Assembly (NCBI GenBank): GCA_020736575.1
Contig: JAGPYM010000003.1
Span: forward strand, 62,001-126,000
Source of the DNA: Thelonectria olida
Lineage: Eukaryota > Ascomycota > Sordariomycetes > Hypocreales > Nectriaceae
DNA length: 64,000 nucleotides
Direction: 5' to 3'
A program made the position numbers and the translations under genes. A model generated the notes under the pieces. It had not been told where the DNA came from, searched no databases, and worked only from the letters and a program-made list of their open reading frames with translations. The number at the start of each line of letters is the position of its first letter. Within the stretch, counting starts at the first letter, position 1. Of the stretch, positions 22,253 through 32,357 are shown piece after piece.

Positions 22253-23232
22253 TATGTCACGCTGGTCGCACACGTGAATCAGTTGAGAGGTTGTTGGTAG
22301 CCTATCTGGCTATGTGTTGTGTGGAAGTGACTTTGTCGGATTGAGGAACAACGCAGAGGCAAAGATGAACCGAGTAATTAGGGGAACTGGTCGGGTTAGG
22401 AAGCCGGGATGAAGTTGAGAGGAATGTTGTAGGGTTCATGTCCAGTCTTTCAATCCTTTCAATATCCAAGAAGCACGTGCCTGTCGCTGCGTCACTTCCC
22501 CTCACGGTATTACGCCGCTTAATGAGTGACACGTGACAGTAAATATTAAATTAATCAAAGCTAAATAGTCTCTGCCGATGTAAAGTCAGAGTCTGGCGAC
22601 GGGCCATCTATAGAAGTATCTATTTTGGGTTTTGCAATGTCAGCTGGAAACAAGTTTGATCACCTCCAGCCAAAATATTGTGTCCCAAGTCCACCGATAG
22701 TGCCCCAGCCTGCCATAAGGCCTCGGTTGAGTCACATCGTACCAGGCATAGCCTGGAGAGCGTTTAGACATGGAACTTCATAAGCATTGTAGATGTTGGC
22801 TTAGAATGAAATTTTGTTCGCTTTCATGTTAACATTTTCGGTCATTTGGACATACTGGAATTCCATATTCATCCTCCAGCCTCCATCTCGCCTCTGCACC
22901 AAAGTCCTGCTTCTCTTCGTTGAGACAAGTGAGATACGCAGCTACCGCTCCTACTGCCTTTCGCCTCATCTCCGACAGCAAATTAAATGTAGGTAAATAG
23001 TTGTATCATTAAGTTCTGAGGATGTTGACAGGACAGATCCGGCCTTTAGAAATATTAAACGTCGATCTGATCAAGGGACAAGGCGGAAATCATACTAAGA
23101 ACAAGTGTAATCGCTCTAGTGTATTACAACTGGCGTATTCCTTCCCTTCTTCCACGTAGAGAAGGTGTGGTATTTACAATGCCACTATTCAAATATCTAC
23201 AAAGATCGTCGTGCTTAGAAACGAACTAATGC
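22253..23232. other. Intergenic region, no feature seen
   Basis: Contains the promoter of the AAMDC-like gene and the 3' flank of the flavoenzyme gene. The 20-mer at 22785-22804 (cattgtagatgttggcttag) differs by one base from 16520-16539; otherwise nothing is recognised. Confidence 0.4.
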
Positions 23233-25429
23233 CTAATTCTTTGGGCAGAGACGGCCAGTCTGCTTCGTCACATAGTCTTCCTGACCGGTAATGTACCAGT
23301 TCTCGCTGCCCACAGCAGTAGGCGCCCAGAAAACATTCTTGGGGTCGATCTTCTTCTTGATCTTCAACAGGCGCTCGTAGTTGTCTCCAAAGAAGGATTG
23401 GGCAAACTCAGGGTCCATGACATCACCTTCGTTGAGGTAGCTGCCAGCTCCGGGGCTGATGTCCTTGAGGCGCTGGACGAGATCACCGGTGAGCTTCTTG
23501 TGGATGGCAGCAACCTGAGACTCGGACGTCGTCTCATCCCAGGTAAGACCGATGATGTTGAACATCATGACATTGCGCCAAGCCGGGTTCACCGAGCTCT
23601 CGGCTGTGTTCTCGGGCTCATCCGCGTTGATGTTGTAGTGGACCAGGAACGCGCCATCCTCGACGATTGAGCGAACGGTTTTGATGGTTTTGTTCAAGAG
23701 CTCCTCATCTTCCCAGTTCTTGCGAGGCAAGAGACGTGATCCAGTTCGGGCGTACGGGCTGCCGACCCTAGAGACTGGGAAGTGGTTTGCCCAAGCCGGG
23801 TACAAGCTATCATATTCAAAGAACTTGAGCTTGGGATCGACACCGAGAGCAGCCCAGTCATCCAGCAAAGGCTGCACGAGCTCCTTAAAGTCAGTGAGCT
23901 TCATTCCGGGGACCATGAAAGGCAACCCTCTCCAGGCAAAGCCGCCTCCCACTAGCCCAGACATTCGGCAGTAGCCATAGGCCTTGGCAGCGGAGAAGTC
24001 GGGGTAGCGTCGCCAATAAGCTTCAATGGCCTTCCAGAAGGTGTCGTCTGTAATGTTCATGGCCACGGTGGTTGTATCCCAAGTCATGCCGGAGAAAACC
24101 GTCTTTTCGTGGACCTTGACGGTAATCGAGGTAACGACACCCCAGGTAGCTGGACCGCCACCTCGAAGGGCCCAGAATAGATCCTTGTTTCGTGTCTCAT
24201 CTGCAGTGACGAAGCGGCCGTCGGGGGTGACAATGTCGACGCTGAGAATCTGATCAGAGGCGAGGCCGTGGATAGGCGTCACGGGAGAGTGACCTCCTCC
24301 GACTGCATAGCCACCAGCTACACCGACAGTCTAGGATATGCACAAGTCAGTTTTGATCCAGACACAAGCCATCATCTTCAACTTACACGACATTCGCCTC
24401 CAACAGCGGTATAGCCTTCACGCTCAGCAGCCTCGTAGAGCTCATGCACCACGACACCAGCTCCCAGCTTGAATGCAGGGCCACTGTAACGACCTCCGGC
24501 GGACTTGTAGTTTTTGATAACCTCGATATCATTGAGATGATGCGTCCAGAGTGACAGGGCGCCCTCTCCAGTGTTCTTGCCGAGGAAGTCATGGCCAGTG
24601 TTGCGAACAACAAGACGCAGGTTCAAGTTGCGGGCAAAGTTGATGGCCAACTGGATCTGGGCCACGTTGGTGATGTTGAGCGAGTACGATGGGAACCCTC
24701 CCAAAGTGCAGTTCTTGCCGAGAGCAGCGCCCTGGGGCTCACACGTGGCACCCTCGAAGAGAGGGGACATGACAGAGGAAGGATCCACGACGCTGTTGCG
24801 AGGTGTCAGCACAAGGTTGAGACTTTAGAAGGAAAAAGAACGAAGCTCACTGTGTGTCAGACTTGTTCCAGTTGTCAATGAGGAACTGGCACTTGGTCGC
24901 ATCATAATGCTCGCCATCATAGCAGGCAGAGCCGAGGGGAACCGTCTTAATCAATGCGCCCCCGCTGAGGATGTCCAAGACCTTCCAAGCAATGCGGTTG
25001 GGGTAGAGGAGATCGCCAGGCAGCGTCTTGCAGCCACTGACGGATCGCTTCTCGGAAACGGAGTCATCGTCAAAATAGAATAGCGAGACATTGCTCAATT
25101 GGAGGTCCGTGAGATTGGTGAGCACATCCTCGGTCAACTGAATGCTTTCAAACCCCTTGTGGGAATCATTCGAAGGAACATCCGCTGCTGGAGCAATGTT
25201 GGACTCGTCGGCAGCTAGTCAGGGGCAGTTTAGTCAGTCAAATAAACTCTCGCATAGCAAAGCCAAGGCTCTGATTGACAAGGCCATCGAAGAAGCAATG
25301 TGACGTTGCGCGGGGCGAAGACAACATACCGACAGTCTTGCCATCGACAGTGATGGTTTGGGCATTGGCAGAGGACAGGAGGAGCGACAAAGCCGCCGAG
25401 GCCAGCCAACCAAATCGCTGGATGAACAT
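23233..25429 (-). CDS. Secreted FAD-linked oxidoreductase (berberine bridge enzyme-like)
   Basis: Four exons in phase: 25429-25330, 25214-24851, 24792-24387 and 24330-23233; 655 residues. A signal peptide ([15 protein letters not shown], cleavage near residue 23) predicts secretion. An FAD_binding_4 (PCMH) domain and a BBE C-terminal domain follow. Both residues used for two-point covalent FAD attachment in this family are present: His222 in RNTGHDFLG and Cys289 in VGGECR, which is followed across the last intron by TVGVAGG. The substrate pocket loop carries [16 protein letters not shown]. Such enzymes oxidise alcohols, sugars or secondary-metabolite intermediates with production of hydrogen peroxide. 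No biosynthetic core gene lies nearby, so a role in carbohydrate or allelochemical oxidation outside the cell is as likely as a biosynthetic one. Confidence 0.85.
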
Positions 25430-27351
25430 TGTGAGAGACTCTGATCTTCTGCAGAACAGCGATGCTATCACAAAAGAACGAATAGACGCTGCAGAGAAAA
25501 CTACTTATATGCAACATGGCATTTGACAATCCGATATCGTCCCTGGCCCACGGCGGAGTAGTAGGATCCTATTCCCGGGGGCCATGTGGGCCAAGCTAGG
25601 ACTTGAAATTGCGCAGTGGTATCTTGTCAGTGATTCTGTCATCCACGTTGTTCGCCTGCGTGAGTTCGCCGGTTCGTCTGTCAACATTGCGGTTTTAAGT
25701 CGGATATTGTGCCGACAAGGCAAGGCGAGTCTTGGCTTTGTTCGCTTACCGCTTACGAGGCATACACGGATAGAACTTTTATCATACTCCGTAGGCTTAG
25801 TACACACATACAAGCACTCTGTCAGGTCAAGGGATCCCCAGTCAGCCCTCATCGAGGCCTCTGCCACATCTGTGCATTTCACTGCCGATCAGCGGAGTGA
25901 GACTCTGAAGAATCCACGGACGGGACTTAGTTCTGCGCCCGGCCGAGGGCCCCTTTTGCGCGTTCATTCAGCTACCTATCAATACATCCTGCAATTTCCG
26001 TCTACTCAGGGTCGTGGAGCTGGCGGCTCGGCGTCGAACCGCTATCGCGGTGGACGGCAACGTCAAGTTTTGGTGCCGTCTCGAGAGCTCTGACCAGCTG
26101 CGAAGTACATCTTTGGCCTCTCGCAACTCAAGGTACCTTAGCTGATTTTCTTGATGAGTTAGGAATAACAGGCCTCCCGCTGATTCAGCACAATGCGAGA
26201 CCGAGACGCTTCAGTCGGCTTGGCTAGATGTCGAGTTGAGACTCCGACCACTCCTTGTGCCTGCAAGGGGCAATATTACCTCGCGTAGACAAATAATGCC
26301 GCATGCCGGCAGTGGCTTTTCTTTTCCCAAGTTCCCAGACCGTGGCTCCGGGTATCGTTTGCCTGCATGTGCCTCCCTGTCGACGTGGTACTGTAGGATT
26401 CGGGGAACAAAGCGGTCTCCACCACGTAAGCGTATAAGTCTACCAGAGAAGCATGAATACTGGGCTCGCTAACTCGGTGCCTGTTGGACCGATAGAGCCT
26501 TGACCAACGGGAAGTGAAGGCTGGAGTCGGCGGGGGACAAATCCATGTCAAATGCCAGACTTGGGAGATTGACTGTAGATCTTGCCGTTTGTCGGGGAAC
26601 TGGTTTTGCCGTGGCTGGGGAAGATGCCAGCACGGGCTGCATGGGTTGCATGGGTTTGAGCGTGAGACGAGCCGTAAGGCACTTAATCCATCCACACATA
26701 CGAAGACGCCATTAATCAGAATAGTTGCAGCACAAAGTATTCGTAAGCATGGGCGAGTTGAGTCCCTGAGCGAGGCAGCCAACAGCTGGAGTCCCACCAG
26801 GCAACCCTGACTCGATATCTGGCATGGGGCTCTAACGACCGTTCGCATGAGGCTGAAGATGAATTGGTAGTGTAGGAGAGCAACCTCATCGTCTGGTCAA
26901 GCTGGGAAAATACAAACCCGAATCCATGGTCCAGTAGTGATCGATATGTCATCTGGATTCACCGGAAACGTGATCCGAGTGACAGAAGCGTTGCAAAATG
27001 TAGGATCTTGCGCTATCGTCAACTGCAGGTGACACATAGCAACGACGCTGATCACTTACCTCCACGAACCCCCAAGTGCTGTGACCCTCCCCCGTCAAGA
27101 GCAGATGCTAAAATCCTGCAACATGCAAACGCTTCTTGCAGGGTCACCTCGTCTAAAGTGGGTTTGCTAAGGGGCATGCAGCTGAGCATCTCGAGCACAT
27201 AATCTGACATTTTCTTAAGATCGCTCAAGCCCCTTCCCCAGGTCCTCCATCCTGCGATCGTCTCCATCGTCTCGTCTGATCTTTACGGAAAAGACTTGGA
27301 CATCAAACGACCTTTGCTGACCCGATCGTTGCTTGCTCAGATGCAATCTGG
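25430..27351. other. Divergent intergenic region of 1.9 kb, no gene recognised
   Basis: Lies between the divergent flavoenzyme and receptor genes and should contain both promoters. A TATA-like element (acttatatg on the plus strand near 25502) sits about 70 bases before the flavoenzyme start. Frames up to 190 codons occur but lack any protein-like pattern. Confidence 0.45.
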
Positions 27352-28818
27352 ATGAGTGACTCGACACTTGGGCTGAGGGGCGCTGGACCCGGGCCGTATC
27401 CAGATGTTTCCAAGATTCCTACACCGCCGCTGCAGCGGGCAGGACTCTTTGTCATCTTTTTCTTCCCTGCGTTGTCGACCGTGGTTTTCGCTCTCCGAGC
27501 CTATACGCGCATCACGATGCGTACTGTGGGCTTAGGTACGTCGTCTTTCTCATCATAGCAGAGCTATCAGCACTACTTTTCGCAAGGATCTTCATGCTGA
27601 CCTCGTTACCTAGATGATTGGCTTTGCGGGGCCGCTTTGGTAAGAGAATACACAGAAACTTGGCAGCATCCTTCGTTGTGCTGATTGATTCGGTCTAGAT
27701 CTCCGCCATCTTGGTGTCTTCAACTTTGTTCATGTGTAAGCGCTGGTCCCCTTTTACACGTTATACTCATCGGCTCACAGCATCTGCGCACATCAGTTTT
27801 CAAGCTCAACTACTATGGTTGGGAGGATGACAAGGTCCCAGACTTTGACCCCAGTGCAGGTCTCTGGTGGAACTTCTTCGAGCAACTGTGCTATAATCCC
27901 GTCCTGGCACTCGTCAAGTGCTCCATTCTCGTCTTTCTCCTGCGTCTGCAGGGACACAATAAGACCATATTCAGGGTCATCTGGGGGCTGATTATTGCTA
28001 CCATCTTTCATGCGATTGCTGTTTTCTTCGGCGCTCTCTTCCAGTGTGTGCCGGTCGAGACGAGCTGGCACCCGGAGCTGAGAAACGACCCCAACACCAG
28101 GTGCATCGACAACAGCTTCCACATCATTCAATCATCCCTGACAATCCTGATGGACGTAATGGTCCTTGCGCTACCCTTTTGGATTTTCTTGGGCCTCCGA
28201 ATGCCACGCGGAGCCAAGGTGGCGGTATTGGGAATCTTTGCCATCGGTGCCTTGTAAGATGAACAGAGTCTTCCCATCCAACGCATTACGGTACTAACGA
28301 CCACCTCGCGCAGTGTTCCAATTGTCGCCATCATCCGACTTGTCAACATCTACCGGCTATTATACTTGAACCAAAAGGCCAGGCATCACAACATCGCCTA
28401 TGTTTGGACGGCCGTCGAGGTCAACCTTGCCATTGTATCCTGCTCCATGCCCGCCCTCCGACCGCTGTTCAGTCGTTGGTACCCCAAGCTCTTTGGCAAC
28501 AACTCGGACAAGTCGAGCGAAAAGCCGTACGGCTCTTACATGGGCGCCTTTTCGAACGTCACCTCAAAAAAGTCACGCAACCGCGAGAGCCACTCGGCGG
28601 GCTTCATGCTCAACGATCTACACCCATCGCGAAAGCACGCACACACCGAGATTCGCGGTGTGTCGCCAACGGGATCCGAGGAGGAGATCATGACATACGA
28701 TGGGATATTACGAACAACGAATGTCAACGTTGTGTACGAAGATGCGAAGCGAAGCGAAGTTGGCTCCAGCGTATCGAACGAAACATACCCCGAAGGACCC
28801 GAACGCGTGGTAGTCTGA
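27352..28818 (+). CDS. Seven-helix rhodopsin-domain (PTH11-like) membrane protein
   Basis: Five exons in phase: 27352-27535, 27614-27639, 27699-27735, 27797-28253 and 28314-28818; 402 residues. Exons 2 and 3 are only 26 and 37 nt. The protein has about seven hydrophobic helices in the fungal rhodopsin-domain pattern (PF20684): 'LFVIFFFPALSTVVFALRAY', then 'LDDWLCGAAL' built across exons 1-2, 'LCYNPVLALVKCSILVFLLR' and 'VWTAVEVNLAIVSCSMPALR' near the end. A hydrophilic tail rich in Ser, Lys and Glu follows, probably cytosolic. PTH11-like proteins act at the plasma membrane as sensors of surface or host cues in several fungi; this one lacks an N-terminal CFEM domain. The exon 3/4 acceptor was chosen at 27796 because it alone keeps frame. 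Ligand unknown. Confidence 0.8.
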
Positions 28819-29335
28819 TGATGAGCCCGACGATGGATCGTACCTAATGCTCTGATAATAGGATTTGATGCTGGAGAATAGATAATCGCTAGGTCTCAGG
28901 GACAAGCATTTCATTGGCCCTTAAGTTTGATCTTGTCAATAGTCGGATGTAGTTGAGTTGTGTCACACCCAGTTCAACATATCCCATGGATTTGCCGGGG
29001 TCGATATATATCTACTGGATTTATAACTGACATATTAAGCTTTTTTATGTTGTATTCAGACCAGTTTTGAGATAGACCTCCGAATACGAGAATAACCACG
29101 GCAAAAAGTGCCTAATCGAGAAAAAGAGAATAGACCCTCACCTCGTATTATGCCAGCCAAGACGGCATGACCCCTGTTGTCTGCAGATGAACTTGTCATT
29201 TTTGTCTATGCAACCCCTTATCTCATTTCTATCTCTGCTATTTATGAGCCATGATCAGTCTCTTGATCCAAATGTTCCCAGTCATCCCCCTCTAGGCTTC
29301 TTCAGTCAAGCTGTGGCATTTCACCTGTCACCAAC
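28819..29335. other. Intergenic region, no feature seen
   Basis: Between the receptor gene and the M35 protease gene on the same strand. It is AT-richer in the middle and presumably holds the protease promoter. No TATA box in a convincing position. Confidence 0.35.
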
Positions 29336-30528
29336 ATGAAATTCTCCCGTGTTTGGACTACCCTAGCCTGCTTGGCGGCGGCAGTCGAGGCACACCTTTC
29401 GAAGCAACATCGAGAACGAGACGCCGCAAGCTTGGTTGTCTCTATAGCGAATTCGCCGTCTGGAAAGTCAACCGAAATCCAGGCCACAATCACCAATGTT
29501 GGCACGGTCGGATTAAGCGCACTTAAGCTAGGAACGCTCCTAGACGACAAGCCTGTGAAGAAGCTGACGGTGGTTGACGAAGATGGTACACAGCACTCTC
29601 TGCCATCGATTCTCCAATCTAACCCAAATTTCAGGAGCGGAAGTCCCATTCCTGGGCATCGAGTTGAGCCTTTACTATGAAGGCCTAGAGGCAGAGCACT
29701 TCGAGTATCTATCTGCTGGATCGTCCGTCACCCGAACCATCGATGTCGCTAGTGTGTATGACTTGAAGAAGGGGACATACACAGTCTCTGCCGAGGGAAC
29801 CTTGCCCACCCTTTCCACCGGGTCCAAAACGACAAAGGCGTCCGACTTCAAGTCCAAGGCTATCTCGATCGTAGTCGAGAAGGCCTCAACCGCGGAGGTC
29901 AATCAGAAACTGTCAAGGCGTACCATTCTCCAGAATGATAGCTGCACCGATAATCAGCGTGCGGCAACCTTCAATGGCATCAAGAATTGCGAGTCTCTCG
30001 CCCGAGCTGCCGCTGCCGACGCGGCCAACCCACACTCGGCCAGATTCGTAGAATATTTCAAATCGAACGAGACGCAAGCTCGGAACCATGTTTCCGGGCG
30101 ACTGTTGGCTGTCGCTGAAGAGTGCTCCACCACCGACGCTGGCCAAACGAGGATCCTTTGCAAGGACGATGTCGGATACTGCGAGGAAGGCGGACCTCTC
30201 ATTGCCTATACCACCTGGGTCAACGGGTACGTCGTTATGTGCCCTCTATTCTACGACACTCTGCCACCCCTGCCCCAAAAGTGCCACAAGCAGGACCATG
30301 CCACGACGACGATCCATGAGATGACACATGCAAGAGCCGTGTACGAGCAAGAGGTTTCGACAAACGACTACGCTTATGGCTATGAGAATAGCACTGCCCT
30401 GGACGCCTTGTCTTGTTTATACAATGCCGACAACTACTCCTTGTATGCGAATGGTGCGTTTGTTGAATCTTCCCCCCTCCGAGCAGCGTGACGACTGACG
30501 GGCTATAGCGGTCTACTTGGATTGTTAA
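29336..30528 (+). CDS. Secreted deuterolysin metalloprotease (M35)
   Basis: Three exons in phase: 29336-29585, 29635-30453 and 30509-30528; 362 residues. A signal peptide (WTTLACLAAAVEA) is followed by a long propeptide, and the catalytic domain begins near residue 190 (LQNDSCTDNQR). The zinc site is the aspzincin type: HEMTH with His311, Glu312 and His315, and the third ligand Asp328 in STNDYAYGYE. The last exon is tiny and codes for AVYLDC, the usual end of M35 enzymes, which supports the second intron. Deuterolysins are secreted endopeptidases that favour basic substrates and take part in nutrient acquisition or host tissue degradation. The prodomain and paired cysteines are normal for the family; nothing appears broken. 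Confidence 0.9.
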
Positions 30529-31035
30529 GTGTGTTAGTTTTTATTCTAAGACGGCAGACTGTTCTGGGATAGCATTGGCGTGATGTCTTTGTTATCAAAA
30601 TTTCCAGCTCTGGCTGCTAGAACGAACGTCACCATATTAATAGGTAACGTCAAAGGAGCTGAATCTAAATTCTGGAGACGGCATACAAGCACCGATTGTG
30701 TTAGATGAGGAGAGACATGTACATGCCCCATACTGTAGTGTTTGATAGGAGAGTCGGCCACATTGCCCAGGTACCAGGTGAACAAGACCCGTGGGCTAGT
30801 GCAGGCGGACTGGAGAGTATGTCAAGCCTAGGTACTTTTATATCCATGGGGTGGCACAGCTAGAGGCGAGTTTGCAGAGGATCGCACGGCGCAGTTCTCG
30901 TAAATATAAGCAGCTGAGATTTTGGACTATCTTTTCAAAAGCATACTTAAGGGAACGGGGTTAAGCAATTCGGTCGCTCTCCATGTCACAGCCACGCCGC
31001 GAGTACATATATATCTAGACATATCCCCGATAACC
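30529..31035. other. Intergenic region, no feature seen
   Basis: Between the convergent ends of the protease and the unknown 314-aa gene. No coding signal recognised. Confidence 0.35.
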
Positions 31036-32036
31036 TCATAGCTCGTCTTGTCCTCCCTTACGACCGTCATAGTCTACCGTCCACTTCCTCAGCTCTTCAG
31101 GCGTCTCACGCATCAGCTCCTCCATGGTACAGTCGCGGTTGGCGGCGGTGCACCGATCCTCCCTGTCGGACAATGGGTTCAAAACGTCAGCCAGGAAGCG
31201 CTCCCTCATCTCGACAAACCGTTTTCGATCAAACTTGTCCTGCGTCTTAGACTCGACGTCCCAGCCGCACTCGACATACATGTCCCGGATCTTCAGCTGC
31301 GCCATCCTGTGGTCGTGCGCTGCCTGCCAGCCGCCGAGCTTTCGCTCAGGAACTCGTTCCTTCGCCTGCCGATCTTGGTCGGGATAGAAGTCCACATGGC
31401 CAGGGTAGCCGATAAACTGCAGCTTGCGGTACTTTTCGGTCCAGGCACCCAACATATCTGTAGGGCGCCCGGTAGGTGCCCAGTCGAATCCCCTCACATC
31501 CGGGTCCCCGTCAAACGATTTCCACTCCCTCAGAAGGCCTGCTCTCTCTATCAGTACGGAAGATTCAATGCAAAACCAGCGGTGTTTTACTCACAAGTTT
31601 CCGTATCGTAGATCCATGTTATTCCGTAAACATTTTGCGTCGATAACCGAAGGCATGTGCCGGGGATCAAGTACTCGTCGTCCATGGGGTCATCGTCCAT
31701 CTCGCGCAGGAACTCGTAGTAGCCTGTGTCGGGCGCGGTCCGTCTCGTAAAGCTGGAAGCAAAGGTACTTGGCATGATTTCCAGGTCCCCGGCCATCTGG
31801 AACCCATCCTCGTCGGGGTCGCGGATCCAAGGCTCCAGGTAGGGAAGCCTCGCCATAACGTAGACGGCCTCAGAGGAGAACCCTGCCTCCAAGGCAAATG
31901 CAGCGTTGGTTTCAAAGCCCTCGATTCCGGAGACGGGGTCAGGAATGTGGAACGCTGGCTTGACAATGATGCACAATTGGACCAGGACGGTGTAGAAGTC
32001 TGTGAGAGCCTCAATGAGGTTCGCGTGGCGCTCCAT
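31036..32036 (-). CDS. Uncharacterised 314-aa protein next to chitinase
   Basis: Two exons, 32036-31595 and 31538-31036, join in phase (donor GTGAGT, acceptor GAGCAG) into 314 residues. No signal peptide, membrane helix or recognised domain. The protein is acidic and rich in charged residues, with stretches such as WKSFDGDPDVRGFDWAPTG and a C-terminal half with many Arg/Asp/Glu (RFLADVLNPLSDREDRC). The ATG at 32036 was chosen as the first compact start. The gene lies just downstream of, and in the same direction as, the chitinase, with its own TATA-like element 75 bases upstream. Proximity suggests, but does not show, a role linked to the chitinase. Likely intracellular. Confidence 0.65.
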
Positions 32037-32357
32037 TTTGAGAAAGGGAAAATGGGGAGAAAAAAAAGAAGAACTGAACTGCGACAAGCAAAGAGGGAGA
32101 CAAGGACGCTATATATAATAAGTCTACAGCCCCGGTGATGGCGGCCTGTTTAATTGGTTGGCAACCCCTGACTTGCTGGTCAAGAACGCGTCACTCATTA
32201 ACTATCTGGGCAATCACTCTGGCCAAGCAGTAATAGGATCGATACAAGAACTCCGGTCGCGTCGCCCTTGTTCTCAGGACAGGCGAAACTGTAAAATCAG
32301 CCTGCCGTTGCCTGAACTGAAGTCATCTCTTAACTCATCGCCATCTCAGAACCCTAA
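32037..32357. promoter_or_regulatory. Short spacer between chitinase and 314-aa gene, with TATA-like element
   Basis: A tatata run at about 32110-32118 lies 75 bases upstream of the minus-strand ATG at 32036 and is a good TATA candidate. The rest of the 321-base spacer must also hold the chitinase 3' end; nothing else is visible. Confidence 0.45.

Noticed and set aside
26276..26848. 190-codon minus-strand open frame
   Set aside because: Cys/Arg/Ser/His-rich composition of a random frame, no family likeness, no splice-linked neighbour.
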